Part shown: positions 43,441 to 53,386 of the stretch, piece after piece
How positions within the stretch are numbered: position 1 is the first letter of the stretch
How the letters are laid out: every line of letters begins with the position of its first letter
Source: Peptococcaceae bacterium
Lineage (GTDB): Bacteria; Bacillota; Peptococcia; Peptococcales; Peptococcaceae
DNA length: 64,000 nucleotides
NCBI GenBank assembly: GCA_019420345.1
Contig: JAHZHI010000028.1
Coordinates: forward strand, 1-64,000
Direction of reading: 5' to 3'
Notes under the pieces: generated by a model
Database searches by the model: none
Seen by the model: the letters and a program-made list of their open reading frames with translations, nothing else
Told to the model about the DNA's origin: nothing
Program-made: the position numbers and the translations under genes

Positions 43441-43493
43441 AGCCCTTCCTCTTGCTGTTATACATCACAGCCTCTTGTATCGATTTCTATTGT

Positions 43494-43522
43494 ATTATAG
43501 TTCTCTCTCACTCAACAATCAA
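43494..43522 (-). promoter_or_regulatory. Promoter of the iron alcohol dehydrogenase gene
   Basis: Minus strand: TTGATT (43517-43522), 17-nt spacer, TATAAT (43494-43499). Predicted leader about 160 nt. Confidence 0.75.
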
Positions 43523-43564
43523 TCCCCCAAAGAAATATTTTTTTATTTATTTTATTCAAAAAAA

Positions 43565-43592
43565 GAGGCAGCGTTCTCATGAACGCTGCCTC
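43565..43592 (-). terminator. Terminator after the OatA-like gene
   Basis: Perfect hairpin GAGGCAGCGTTC/GAACGCTGCCTC followed by TTTTTTT on the minus strand. Confidence 0.9.
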
Positions 43593-43605
43593 TCACTGTA
43601 TCATT

Positions 43606-45558
43606 TTATCCTTTGTTGTTATTGCTGTTTGCAGATGTATCAGAACTGTTATCATCTGTACCAGCGCTATCTTCCGTTGTGTCAGCAGCTTCGTCTGCCA
43701 ACTTGTCTTTTTCCTTACGCTCATCGCTGGCCAATTCATCATAGAGCGAATCGGCGATCAGCTTCGCAAATTGTTCCGCACCTTCCGGCGTTGGATGCGT
43801 GCCATCTTCATACAACCATTCCGGATGTTGTGCAATGAAACTGTTCCAATCGATAAGGTGGAAATTGTCTTTCTTGCTCTTATCAGCATAGCTTTGCAGC
43901 ATGGCATTCACGCTGTCCTGCCACTCACGCGGCACCTTCGTGTTCATCAGGAACACTTCTCGATCCCCTAATAGCTCCATGAGGCTGTCCAGTTGATCTT
44001 CTGTAAACGGTCCATTAGATCCCAAAACAATGACAACAATATCATTCATATTGCCAGCGTCGATCAAGCTTTTCACCACATCGTTGCTCTGGCTCAATTG
44101 ACGGCCCACTTTCCCATCAATATAAGACTGCGGAAAAACTTCTGTGAGCGGTGCTGCCGCACCAAGCAAAATAGAATCTCCCACAAAAGTGACTTTAAGT
44201 TCACGGCAATAGAGCATCACAGAGCGATCCAGATAAGGAATGTCTTTGATTTCTGCTTGCTCGTTGCGTTCGCGCAGCGCTTCCTGTTTTGCCAACAGCG
44301 CTTCATTGGCAGCGATTTGCGCCTGCATCTCAGCCACTGTTTCATTGTCACCACTTTGCGCTCGCGCAAAACCAACACCACTGGAGACACAAAGTGCCAC
44401 TACCAGCACCACCGCTGCAAAATGCAGCTTATTCGTAGCCACCGACGCTAGGAAGTCGGCAATACGTTGTTTGTCAGGCAGTTGTCCTTTGGTCACTTTG
44501 CTGACAAAACCTTGCTCAATGAATTGATATGTCGCCAGCGAAAGCACCAGCAAAATGATCCACTGAATCCATTTATTGGACGCCAAAAACGGTGTCATAT
44601 TCCCCATCGTCAAGACAGGATAATACCACAAGTAGGTGCTAAAGGTACATTTGCCTAAGTAAGTCAGAAGACGCAGACTTAAAAGACGCGCCACCAAACT
44701 TCCTGGCACCGTTAAAGCGGCGATCGTGATGGTGCTGACCACCGCGCCCAAAAACAAACCACCGCGATAGGTCCACACCGACTGATCCTGCAAGCGTAAG
44801 GCAAGCAAAACCAGCAGTGCAATGCCAATCACACTAACGATATCGGCTAAAACGCCCATCTTTCGCCCATGCTGCTGCACCATTTTTCCTGGCCGCCAAA
44901 TGCAGCCTAAGGCACCGCCAAGCGCGAAAGCATAGAGTCGTGTATCGGTACCGTAGTATACACGTGAAGGATCCCCGTTGCCGCTATAAAGCACCGCCAT
45001 GAGCACCGCACTGACCACTGCCAGCACCAGCTGCACCGCTGCCAATGCAAAGGGACCTTTCTTCATACGGCGCAGCAGCATGAAAAGCAGCGGCCACACC
45101 ACACACAACTGCATCAATACTGCTACATACCAGAGATGAGTAAAAGCAGATGGATGCACATATTGTTCAAAATAGGAATACCCCAGATTGATTTGCCACC
45201 AATTGTTCACATACACGACGCTCGAAAGCAGGGCTCCGCGAATGTTGTACAAAAGATCTGGGAAAAAAATGTTGATCACTGACACCGACGCCAGAAACAC
45301 CAGCACCATTGGTATTCCCAGGCGCAATACACGCTTAACCAAATAGGCTGCATAGTTTCTCTTGAATCCCTTGATCTCCCATTTCAGCAAACTGCGTGCC
45401 AGCAGGAAACCAGAAATGACGAGAAAAAGATCCACACCAATAAAACCACCAGCCAAACGATGTGGTGCATAATGGTAGACCAAAATGGCCACCATGGCCA
45501 GCACACGCAAGCTGTCCAGCGCCGGATAATAGGATTTTCGGGAAGTTTCTTTGCTCAC
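43606..45558 (-). CDS. OatA-like peptidoglycan/glycan O-acetyltransferase
   Basis: 650 residues. Residues 1-400 form an acyltransferase-3 membrane domain (DSLRVLAMVAILVYHYAPHR at the N-terminus, about eleven spans). After a charged linker the C-terminal 190 residues are an SGNH esterase domain: Ser in VTFVGDSILLG, Asn in LGSNGPF, and Asp/His in EDGTHPTPEG. The architecture is that of OatA, which O-acetylates MurNAc and gives lysozyme resistance. A short Ser/Asn-rich tail ends the protein. It is followed by no partner; mltG lies upstream on the same strand. Confidence 0.92.
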   Translation of the reverse strand: MSKETSRKSYYPALDSLRVLAMVAILVYHYAPHRLAGGFIGVDLFLVISGFLLARSLLKWEIKGFKRNYAAYLVKRVLRLGIPMVLVFLASVSVINIFFPDLLYNIRGALLSSVVYVNNWWQINLGYSYFEQYVHPSAFTHLWYVAVLMQLCVVWPLLFMLLRRMKKGPFALAAVQLVLAVVSAVLMAVLYSGNGDPSRVYYGTDTRLYAFALGGALGCIWRPGKMVQQHGRKMGVLADIVSVIGIALLVLLALRLQDQSVWTYRGGLFLGAVVSTITIAALTVPGSLVARLLSLRLLTYLGKCTFSTYLWYYPVLTMGNMTPFLASNKWIQWIILLVLSLATYQFIEQGFVSKVTKGQLPDKQRIADFLASVATNKLHFAAVVLVVALCVSSGVGFARAQSGDNETVAEMQAQIAANEALLAKQEALRERNEQAEIKDIPYLDRSVMLYCRELKVTFVGDSILLGAAAPLTEVFPQSYIDGKVGRQLSQSNDVVKSLIDAGNMNDIVVIVLGSNGPFTEDQLDSLMELLGDREVFLMNTKVPREWQDSVNAMLQSYADKSKKDNFHLIDWNSFIAQHPEWLYEDGTHPTPEGAEQFAKLIADSLYDELASDERKEKDKLADEAADTTEDSAGTDDNSSDTSANSNNNKG

Positions 45559-45613
45559 AATATCCCCTCTTTGTTTATCACTTCACCATTACACGAAAAA
45601 CAAAGTCATTATC

Positions 45614-47008
45614 TCAATTCTGAATGTCTCCAGTTTCTTCATACTCTTCCTGCCACTTCAAATGCTGTTCATAGTCATTGGTGTAGAACACTTCACCAGT
45701 ATCAATGTTGGCATAGAAATAGAGGTAATCGCTGGCGGTTGGTTCTAAAGCAGCAACGATGGCATCTTCACTTGGACTGTTAAATGGTCCTGGCGGCAAT
45801 CCAGTATTCAGATACAAATTATATGGAGAATCCACTTGCAAATCGTCATACGTCACGACCTCTTTATGGGTACCCAATGCATAGAGCACGCTGATGTCGG
45901 ACTGAATCGGCATGTTTGCCTGCAAACGATTATAGAAAACCCCTGCAATGAGCTTTCTGTCTTTGGTCGTTACGCCTTCTTTTTCAACCAGGGAAGCAAT
46001 GCTCATGATATCCTGCAAGCTATAACTGGATGCATCAATATCTGCCTGATACTTGCTGAGGACTTCATTGGTTTTATCAACCATCTGAGTCACCAAAGTT
46101 TCCAAGGTATCCTCAGATGTCATGTCATACGTAGCAGGGAACAGATAGCCTTCCAACACATAACGCACATTGGCATTATTGTAAGAGTCTGTAAGGATTG
46201 GATACTGCTGTACCAATTTTTCCAGGAACTCTCTATTGCTCATAAGGTCAAGGAAATCCTGTTTGCTGTAACGCGTGCTTTTATCAATAACATCACCGAT
46301 CTGATCGACGGTCAGCCCTTCATTGACCGTTACTTTTACAAGGCCAGCTTCTTCCGCTCCTTGCTGCAAGGTTTCAACCACTTCCTCCAACGTCATGGAT
46401 GGCGCAAGATCATGCACACCGGCTTGAAGATTGCTTGCAACACCTTTCAATCGTACATAAAGACTGAAAGAATTTGCCGAACGAATGATGCCTTGCTGCT
46501 CAAGAATGTCACCCATTTCACTGACGGGCGTGCCAGCCGGAATTTCCACTTCTACCAACTGTGTGTCGTCAGCATTTACTGGCAGCACCCAATTGCGCCC
46601 AAACTGCACGGCCGCAACAACGACAATGACCATGCATACGAGAAGAACAATGGCCACCCACGGAATGCGGCGGCGACGTTTTTTTCGTCTCGGTGGCTGC
46701 TTACGGCCGCCACTTTGCGGCGCCGATTTTCGTTTTGGTGCTTGGCCTTCAGATGCAGCTGCACGACGGCCAGCCTGTTCTTTGGCATTCCCTGACTGAG
46801 CAGCCCGTTGTCTGGCAACAGCAGCCTGCATGGCTTTTCGCCGTGCTTCTGCGCGCTGCGCAGCTGCATCCTCCAGTGTTTTCGCCTTTTGCGGCGCCTG
46901 CTGGTTTGAATTCTTAGTCTGAGCAGCATTCTGTTGCATGATACGTTCATAAGGAGACAGGTCCGACGTTGGTTTCTGACCGCCACCCTGTTTTGGATCA
47001 TTTGACAC
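45614..47008 (-). CDS. mltG: Endolytic transglycosylase MltG
   Basis: About 464 residues. A basic, Gln/Ala-rich cytoplasmic region of about 125 residues, one membrane span (VAIVLLVCMVIVVVAAV), a LysM-like segment (VEIPAGTPVSEMGDIL) and the YceG/MltG catalytic domain with the conserved Glu in IASLVEKEG, plus LNTGLPPGPFNSP. It cleaves nascent glycan strands and is thought to set their length. GTG at 47008 is preferred because AAAGGAG lies 10 nt upstream; the open frame extends to 47092. The long basic N-terminus is unusual. Confidence 0.92.
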   Translation of the reverse strand: MSNDPKQGGGQKPTSDLSPYERIMQQNAAQTKNSNQQAPQKAKTLEDAAAQRAEARRKAMQAAVARQRAAQSGNAKEQAGRRAAASEGQAPKRKSAPQSGGRKQPPRRKKRRRRIPWVAIVLLVCMVIVVVAAVQFGRNWVLPVNADDTQLVEVEIPAGTPVSEMGDILEQQGIIRSANSFSLYVRLKGVASNLQAGVHDLAPSMTLEEVVETLQQGAEEAGLVKVTVNEGLTVDQIGDVIDKSTRYSKQDFLDLMSNREFLEKLVQQYPILTDSYNNANVRYVLEGYLFPATYDMTSEDTLETLVTQMVDKTNEVLSKYQADIDASSYSLQDIMSIASLVEKEGVTTKDRKLIAGVFYNRLQANMPIQSDISVLYALGTHKEVVTYDDLQVDSPYNLYLNTGLPPGPFNSPSEDAIVAALEPTASDYLYFYANIDTGEVFYTNDYEQHLKWQEEYEETGDIQN

Positions 47009-47136
47009 GGAGTTCACGCTCCTTTTAAGGTTATTTTCAAAATGCAAATCAAGTTCATTGTAGCACATGCCCATAGCTGGTACAACCGCCACTTTGCCCG
47101 ATTATCGGCACGATATAACCAGTTTTTTTAACAAAA

Positions 47137-47171
47137 AAGAAGGGCGCTGTTTTACACAGCTCCCCTCTTTG
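47137..47171 (-). terminator. Terminator after the M16C peptidase gene
   Basis: Imperfect hairpin AAGAGGGGAGCTGT/ACAGCGCCCTTCTT with TTTTTT following on the minus strand. Confidence 0.75.
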
Positions 47172-47198
47172 ATCAATATCTAAGACCTATATTCTATT

Positions 47199-50117
47199 TT
47201 AATTTTCCAGCTTGATGACGTGGTCAAACAGCGCACTCGCCTGCTTCACACGTTCACTGCCGCCGAGCACGCAGAGATGATTTTCTGCCATCGCCTGCCG
47301 CAGCACTGGTGCATACGCGCGCAATTCATCAACCGTTGTCGCCAGCGCTTCTTCCTGCGCTTTCACAATGTCCTCGCGCATTGCCCCATTAACATGGCTG
47401 GTTAAAGACCAAGTACCCTGAGCACGTGCGGTCATCACAGGATTGAATCGGTTCATGACACCAATGATGACATCGGTCAGCGATGCATCATCCATCTCCA
47501 GATTTTCCAGCCAGTCTGCCATGCCATCATACACTGCAATGGTGTTTTCCAAATTTGGATCGCGGTAGGAATAACAGCTGACACTGCCGTTGCGGCTGAA
47601 ACGGATTCCCTGGCCATAGGCACCACCTTTGGCGCGAATGTTATTATAAAGGTAGTCATTGGTCAAAAGATTGGACAACACTTCCATCACGCCGCTGTAG
47701 CGCACGCCCAAAGGACGCAGATCCGCACCTTTTGCCACATATTGCACATTCGCTGAAGACTGAATGCCTTCATTGAGCACTTCCACCGGCACCTGCCAAT
47801 CAGCATGCGGATACTCAATATCCGGCAGGCGTTCGAGCCATTCAGCAAGCAACGGACGAACCGCAGCATAGCTTTCATCACTGCCAGTGACAGAAACAAG
47901 CATGCCTTTGCGCGTCAAAAGCTTCGCATAAAGGCCCTGCACGCGTGCCAGCACGTCATCAAAACGTTCATCAAAATGATTGTCAAGATCCTGCAGGAAG
48001 AACAAGAAATCAAGGCCGTTCAGATATTCATTGAAACGGCTAAACGCACTGTGGTACGCCGTCACACGGCCCGCCACCACTGTATGACCCTGTTGGAAAA
48101 TGCCCATTTGAATCTGGTTCTTCAGCATCTGAACCACTTCACGGAAACGCTTTTTGTCGCTGAAGTCGCTTTTTGTCAGCTGTTCCCAGGCAAGGTTTAA
48201 AAATCCAGCAGTGTCTTCCGGACTCAACGTCTTCGAAGACACGAGAAGTTTGTGGGTAAATTTGTCAGGGTTATGATAATCCTGGATGGCACGACTGGTG
48301 ATACGAATGCCGCCGCTGGTCAAATATTCTGCCGTGCTGAGCGCACTGTACGTGTAATTTTCTGTGTCCACTGCACCGATCAAACTGGTCAGCAGGCTGA
48401 GATATGGCAGATCGTCGACGTCAATATGATCCAAAGACAGCAGCATATCGGTATAATCAATACCTGCCGTAAAAAGTGGATGATGCAGAACCGTCACACC
48501 GGCAATGGTTTCTTCGCTGCACGGAATCACCGGGAAACTGCCGGTGACATCGGCGCGTTCCAAATGTGGAATGGTTGCTTTTTCTTCCGGCGTATCTTCA
48601 CTATTCTGACGCGCCAGCAAACGCTGCGTTTCTTCTACCAGTGCTGCCACCTCGTCTTCGCTCAAGGAAGCCTTGTAATCATCCAATGCCTTCGTAATGG
48701 CAGCATCTTTTTCATCGTTCTTTCCTGGCTGCGGACGCACCGTCAGAATCACCTTGTGTGGGTTATTCAAAATGCGCTCTTCAATGTAACGTTCATAATA
48801 ATCGCTCGCAATATTTTCGCGCAGCATGGAAAGCGTGTCATTGTAGCACAGTGCATCAAATGGGTCGCCATCATAAAGCCAGGTTTCAAATGCATTGATA
48901 TAGTAGATAATGCCGCGGGTGGTGTAGCCTTCTGCTTCACGCAGCGCGTATTCCATCTTGTTCACAGCAGCCGTCAAAAGATCTTTGTCTATGCCATCGC
49001 GCACCAAGCCGCGCAAGGTGTCTTCAATAATACGCACAAAATCTTCACGCTTGGCCGCATCCGTTTCTTTGGCAATAATGCCAAACGGAAGTTGCAAGCC
49101 ATCGTTGCTGAATGCCGAAACATCTTCACCAATGCCTGCCGCCAAGAGCGCATTTTTAACCGGACCTGCCTGAGAATCCACCAACACTTCACTGAGCACT
49201 TCTTCCACAAAAATGTCAGCAGGCTCTTTGCGCGTACCCAAAGAAACCGCATACGCCAGAAAATCTTTGTCCGTCGTATCGGCATCCGGCGCCACCGAAT
49301 AGGTGGCTTCCACTTCCTGCGGTGCTGCAAACGCCTCCTGCCAAGAGATAGCAGAATCCACTTCAGCCTTGTCATAATCGCTCAGATAAGCCTCATCGAT
49401 GTGGGACAGAAAATGTTCAATGTCACCATCGCCATAAATGAAGATATAGCTGTTGGCCGGGTGATAGAGACGGCGATGGAAATCCAAAAAGGCTTCATAA
49501 GTCAGACTAGGGATCTCATAAGGATCGCCGCCGCTCTCTTTGCCATAAATGGTATCTGGGTAGAGGCAGGACAGGATCATGTCTCCCACCTGAGCATCGG
49601 CACTGGAAAGTGCACCACGCATTTCATTGTAAACCACGCCGCGATAGCTTATAGCGTCTTCCGGCTTTTCAATATGATAATGCCAGCCTTCCTGCAAGAA
49701 AATTTCTTTGCGTTCATAAATGGCCGGATGGAACACCGCATCAAGATACACATCCATCAAGTGGTCGAAATCCTTATCGTTTTGACTTGCCACTGGATAG
49801 ATTGTCTTATCAGAAAAAGTCATCGCGTTCAAAAAAGTGCTGAGACTGGAACGCAAAAGGTCCATAAACGGTTCTTTGGTACGATATTTTTTTGAGCCAT
49901 TGAGCACACTGTGCTCCAGAATATGTGCCACACCGGTGCTGTTGGATGACGGTGTGCGGAAGCCGATGCCAAATACCTTGTTGCTGTCATCGTTGGCCAG
50001 CTGCAGCAGCCGTGCGCCGCTCTTTTCATGAACGAAAAGACGCCCCAGACTGTTGGTTTCCGGCACCGGCCGCTCTTCCACAAGACGGAAGCCGGACACA
50101 ACTTGTTGAATTTCCAT
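47199..50117 (-). CDS. M16C-family zinc metallopeptidase (PreP/Cym1-like)
   Basis: 972 residues, the usual length of presequence-protease-like M16C enzymes. The inverted zinc motif HILEH lies at residues 65-69, with the downstream Glu in VVYNEMRGAL. The C-terminal half keeps the substrate-binding GGAYGQGIRFSRNG segment. No signal peptide, so it is cytoplasmic and likely degrades short peptides. Start follows AAAGGAG. Monocistronic. Confidence 0.94.
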   Translation of the reverse strand: MEIQQVVSGFRLVEERPVPETNSLGRLFVHEKSGARLLQLANDDSNKVFGIGFRTPSSNSTGVAHILEHSVLNGSKKYRTKEPFMDLLRSSLSTFLNAMTFSDKTIYPVASQNDKDFDHLMDVYLDAVFHPAIYERKEIFLQEGWHYHIEKPEDAISYRGVVYNEMRGALSSADAQVGDMILSCLYPDTIYGKESGGDPYEIPSLTYEAFLDFHRRLYHPANSYIFIYGDGDIEHFLSHIDEAYLSDYDKAEVDSAISWQEAFAAPQEVEATYSVAPDADTTDKDFLAYAVSLGTRKEPADIFVEEVLSEVLVDSQAGPVKNALLAAGIGEDVSAFSNDGLQLPFGIIAKETDAAKREDFVRIIEDTLRGLVRDGIDKDLLTAAVNKMEYALREAEGYTTRGIIYYINAFETWLYDGDPFDALCYNDTLSMLRENIASDYYERYIEERILNNPHKVILTVRPQPGKNDEKDAAITKALDDYKASLSEDEVAALVEETQRLLARQNSEDTPEEKATIPHLERADVTGSFPVIPCSEETIAGVTVLHHPLFTAGIDYTDMLLSLDHIDVDDLPYLSLLTSLIGAVDTENYTYSALSTAEYLTSGGIRITSRAIQDYHNPDKFTHKLLVSSKTLSPEDTAGFLNLAWEQLTKSDFSDKKRFREVVQMLKNQIQMGIFQQGHTVVAGRVTAYHSAFSRFNEYLNGLDFLFFLQDLDNHFDERFDDVLARVQGLYAKLLTRKGMLVSVTGSDESYAAVRPLLAEWLERLPDIEYPHADWQVPVEVLNEGIQSSANVQYVAKGADLRPLGVRYSGVMEVLSNLLTNDYLYNNIRAKGGAYGQGIRFSRNGSVSCYSYRDPNLENTIAVYDGMADWLENLEMDDASLTDVIIGVMNRFNPVMTARAQGTWSLTSHVNGAMREDIVKAQEEALATTVDELRAYAPVLRQAMAENHLCVLGGSERVKQASALFDHVIKLEN

Positions 50118-50262
50118 AATTAAAACTCCTTTCGGTGAAAAGCTTCTATAAAAAAGAGATTCTGCAAAATCATTTTATAACAGGCAACGTTTGCGCCTGT
50201 CCCCTCATTATATCATCCTGTCTGCTCAGCAACAATGCCAAGCACAGATTGCCCGCACAGAA

Positions 50263-50292
50263 AAAGACCGCGCCGCCACCGGCACGGTCCCT
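50263..50292 (-). terminator. Terminator before the M16C gene promoter region
   Basis: Hairpin GGACCGTGCC/GGCGCGGTCTT-type stem with TTTTT following on the minus strand; ends the 50296-50850 gene. Confidence 0.7.
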
Positions 50293-50295
50293 TTT

Positions 50296-50850
50296 TCAGC
50301 GTTTCCGCTTATTGTTGCGATTATTGGTTTGACGCTCGCGCTTTGCGCGCGATGTCTGCGGAGAGGATGAACGCGCCGTTGTCTTCGACGCTGCACTTTT
50401 CTGCGGCGCGCGGATATTTGGCGTGGTGCGTTTTTCCGGCATATAGATGATTGGTTCCTGCTTCACAAGCGGCGACTCATAGCGCTGCTGCAAATTTGCC
50501 TGCACACGCTGCTGCGTTTTCACCTGACGTGCACGCACCGAACGCGACAATTTGCGCGACCGCACTTCCTGCCGCCCTTCAATATACAGCAGAATAAAAT
50601 AAATGGCTGGCACCGCATAGAACACAAACAGCGCCACTGCAGCCAAAAAAGCAAAGACGCTAAACTGCACATCCCAGGCGATCCAAAAGTTTCTAAAACT
50701 CAGTCCCGCTGCCACGATCACTGCCAGCACCGGCAAGATCAAGCCAGGACGCGCATTATTGTGACGTGACAGTTGCTTTTCAAGGCGATAGCCAAAATAT
50801 AATACAGCAGCATAGATAATGAAGATGATCAACGTTCTTAAACTAAACAC
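50296..50850 (-). CDS. Membrane protein of unknown function with a basic C-terminal tail
   Basis: 184 residues. Three hydrophobic segments in the first 105 residues (LIIFIIYAAVLYFGY, ILPVLAVIVAAGLSF, FAFLAAVALFVFYAVPAIYFILL), then about 75 residues rich in Arg, Lys, Gln and Ser (RKLSRSVRARQVKTQQ to the end), probably cytoplasmic and possibly nucleic-acid or membrane-surface binding. No family recognised. Single-gene unit with its own terminator. Confidence 0.75.
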   Translation of the reverse strand: MFSLRTLIIFIIYAAVLYFGYRLEKQLSRHNNARPGLILPVLAVIVAAGLSFRNFWIAWDVQFSVFAFLAAVALFVFYAVPAIYFILLYIEGRQEVRSRKLSRSVRARQVKTQQRVQANLQQRYESPLVKQEPIIYMPEKRTTPNIRAPQKSAASKTTARSSSPQTSRAKRERQTNNRNNKRKR

Positions 50851-50933
50851 TCTGCTGCCTCCTCTTTTTAGATAAGGTTGTCATTCTCTATATTGTACCG
50901 AAAACCACACCCCATTGCAAGCTGCAAAAAAAT

Positions 50934-50955
50934 AAGAGCGCCGAAGCGCTCTTAA
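50934..50955 (-). terminator. Terminator after the 580-residue stalk protein gene
   Basis: Hairpin AAGAGCGC/GCGCTCTT followed by ATTTTTTT on the minus strand. Confidence 0.85.
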
Positions 50956-50963
50956 ATCATTCA

Positions 50964-52706
50964 TTATCGTTCAACCAAGACACCGATGGTTGTTGTGCCA
51001 TTGGCAGCATATTGTGGTGTTACTTTGCAGCCGAGAGCTTCCGCTAAGAAACGCAGTGGCACCATCGTGCGGTTATCAGAATTGATGAACGGTGCAACAT
51101 CCATTGTCGCCGGGGTGCCATTCACGGTATAGTTCGTGGAGCCAATCGTCATGATGATGCTCGTCCCACCGTCAACCGTGGTAATGGTCTGCGTGCTGTT
51201 GTCATAGGTAACAGAACCGCCAAGTGCTTCTGCCAGGAGACGATATGGCACGAACGTGCGATTGTCCTGAACCACTGGCTGCGTATCTGCAGTATAGGTG
51301 ATGCCATTGACAGAATAGCTGTTGCTGTTGATGTTCAGCTGCAAACTCATTTCATTTTCACCGGTGCTTTCTGTGAAACTGAAATTGGTGAGTGCTGTCT
51401 GATAGAAACGGCCGCTGTTATCGCGGAAAATAATGTACAGTTGTGCATCAGCCACGGCATCACTGGAAATCAACATGGTGCCAGAGCCATTGGTGGTCAG
51501 AGAACTGAGATTGGTGACAGTCCCTGCCATTTTAGCAGTACTCTGAGAATCGGTTGGTTTGATGACCACTTCAGCAACCGTTGGTTCCCAAACCAGACGC
51601 AGGCGATTGCCAGAACCATCGGCCAATTGGAAGGTGACCGCACGAGCGTTGCCGCTGCTGCCAGAATCTGGCGTCAGAATCAGGCTCTTGTCACCAGCCT
51701 GAACCGTCAGTTCAACGGTGCGTGAGAAGGAGCCCACCATTGCCGTAACTTGAATCTTGGTGCCAATATAACTTTGATCGGAGCCAACAGTGAATCGGCC
51801 ATTGGCATCAAAGGTGCCCTCTGCTACAGCATCGCCGCTGTAACTGAAAATCACTGAACCAGTGTAATCATAGGTATTGCCTGCTGCATCAGTCAGCTGG
51901 ATGGTTGGGGTAACAGATTCCCCGAGGGAAACAGTGCTCGATGGATAGGAAAACGTCATAGACACTGCTTTGTCGAGAATTTCCTGCTGATCTTCATCCG
52001 GTTCTTCGGTAGTGCCAGAATCGCCGCCTTCAGTCACATCCACACGCACGGAAGGCAGGTTGACCGTCTCTCCGCCAGACACAAACGTTAAGGTGTAATA
52101 CGCAGTTTCAGCGCTGTCTTTGAGCTGTACCTTTACAGAACCATCGTAAACATCCGGCAGATCCACGGTGTACATGCCAAGGTCCTTGCCATCCTTGTCA
52201 TAACGCATGACAAGAACTTTATCGTCTGCATGTGGCACATAATCTTTATCAAAGACCAGCGTTGCAAATACGGCATCGCCTTGGGCAACCTTGTTGGATT
52301 CTACAGTCATCGTCGTTGGCGGATGTGGATCGGCATCCGATGCAACGGTCACTTCATGAGAAATCATTGCATCGCCATTACGCATACGCAGCTCGATCTT
52401 ATCGCCTGCTGCCACGCCTTTTGCAGTACCGCCTTCCGGAACATAGCCAAGGTTGAAATACATGCGGTCAGGATTGGTAATCTCCCCACTTAAGGTGCCA
52501 GAATTCACCATCGTCCCATTCACATAGATTTCATATTCATCTCCAACTTTGCCGTTGGTAAACGTCACCCATAATTGAGTATCGCCTGCTTTCGGTGTCT
52601 CAATGCTGGTCACTTCGGCTGCATGACCAGCACTTGGTGCCAATGGCAGCAGCACGCAAATCGCCAGCGCGCCAAGGGCCATTGGAATGATTTTTCGCAA
52701 ATTCAT
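50964..52706 (-). CDS. Secreted protein with copper-amine-oxidase-N (stalk) domain
   Basis: 580 residues. Sec signal peptide ending GHAAE (about residue 30), several beta-rich extracellular segments (residues 35-440, Thr/Asp/Gly-rich, one acidic EEPDEDQQE linker at about 240), and a C-terminal copper-amine-oxidase N-terminal-type domain (about 460-580) with paired FVPYRLLAEALGG and MVPLRFLAEALGC motifs. Despite the family name there is no oxidase domain; such modules occur in surface proteins of spore formers and negativicutes. Probably cell-wall associated. The next gene upstream carries the same domain alone. Confidence 0.88.
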   Translation of the reverse strand: MNLRKIIPMALGALAICVLLPLAPSAGHAAEVTSIETPKAGDTQLWVTFTNGKVGDEYEIYVNGTMVNSGTLSGEITNPDRMYFNLGYVPEGGTAKGVAAGDKIELRMRNGDAMISHEVTVASDADPHPPTTMTVESNKVAQGDAVFATLVFDKDYVPHADDKVLVMRYDKDGKDLGMYTVDLPDVYDGSVKVQLKDSAETAYYTLTFVSGGETVNLPSVRVDVTEGGDSGTTEEPDEDQQEILDKAVSMTFSYPSSTVSLGESVTPTIQLTDAAGNTYDYTGSVIFSYSGDAVAEGTFDANGRFTVGSDQSYIGTKIQVTAMVGSFSRTVELTVQAGDKSLILTPDSGSSGNARAVTFQLADGSGNRLRLVWEPTVAEVVIKPTDSQSTAKMAGTVTNLSSLTTNGSGTMLISSDAVADAQLYIIFRDNSGRFYQTALTNFSFTESTGENEMSLQLNINSNSYSVNGITYTADTQPVVQDNRTFVPYRLLAEALGGSVTYDNSTQTITTVDGGTSIIMTIGSTNYTVNGTPATMDVAPFINSDNRTMVPLRFLAEALGCKVTPQYAANGTTTIGVLVER

Positions 52707-52805
52707 AGGTTCACATCCCTTTCTTTACATAGAGAAAATTTACACTTGTTTCATCCATGATAATATGATTCCCTATAAATTTCAAGGGACAAGGCGGAAA
52801 CAAAA

Positions 52806-52829
52806 AGAGACTGCCGCAAGGCAGTCTCT
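52806..52829 (-). terminator. Terminator after the small stalk-domain gene
   Basis: Hairpin AGAGACTGCC/GGCAGTCTCT followed by TTTTTG. A second inverted repeat CGTTACCA/TGGTAACG (about 52834-52864) lies between it and the stop codon. Confidence 0.85.
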
Positions 52830-52882
52830 AAGCGTTACCATTTTAAAATGACAGGCTGGTAACGTCCCCTATCATGGCGCTC

Positions 52883-53386
52883 TTATTCGTCGTTGCGAGA
52901 AATGGTAACCGTCGTTGCACCATTGTCATCAGTGCCTGTTTCGATGACATAGCCAAGTCCATCGGATACAAAACGCACCGGTACCATGGTACGGCCATCG
53001 CTGTTCACATAAGGCGCCATGTCCATCCATTTCAATGTGCCGTTCACCGTGTACACACTCGCCAGCGTGTTCATGATCACTTCATTGTCATCGGTGGTAA
53101 TCGTCACATCACCAGTGGCAGCGTCGTAATTGACTTCTGCCCCAAAGCCTTCAGCCACAGCGCGCAGCGGCACATACACACGCCCGCCATTGAGCACTGG
53201 CACTCCATCTTTAATAGAAACAGTCTCATCATCCAGCTGCATGTCACTGACACCAACCGTCAAAATGATATGTTGAGCCGCGTCGTCCTTTGCAAAAACT
53301 GGTGCTGCTGAACCCAGCAATACCACCATGGTCAGCATCAGCGCCACAGCCATCTTTTTAAAATGATTGATTCGTCCCTGATTCAT
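52883..53386 (-). CDS. Small secreted stalk (copper-amine-oxidase-N) domain protein
   Basis: 167 residues: signal peptide (HFKKMAVALMLTMVVLLGSAAPVFA) in two short hydrophobic halves, then a single stalk domain with YVPLRAVAEGFGAEV and TMVPVRFVSDGLG. It is a reduced version of the neighbour at 50964-52706. ATG at 53386 follows GAGGAGGAGG; the longer frame to 53506 has no such site. Function unknown beyond a surface location. Confidence 0.88.
   Translation of the reverse strand: MNQGRINHFKKMAVALMLTMVVLLGSAAPVFAKDDAAQHIILTVGVSDMQLDDETVSIKDGVPVLNGGRVYVPLRAVAEGFGAEVNYDAATGDVTITTDDNEVIMNTLASVYTVNGTLKWMDMAPYVNSDGRTMVPVRFVSDGLGYVIETGTDDNGATTVTISRNDE

Noticed and set aside
48252..49895. 547-codon plus-strand open frame
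   Set aside because: Antisense to the M16C peptidase, which has clear catalytic motifs; the translated product shows no domain and no ribosome site.
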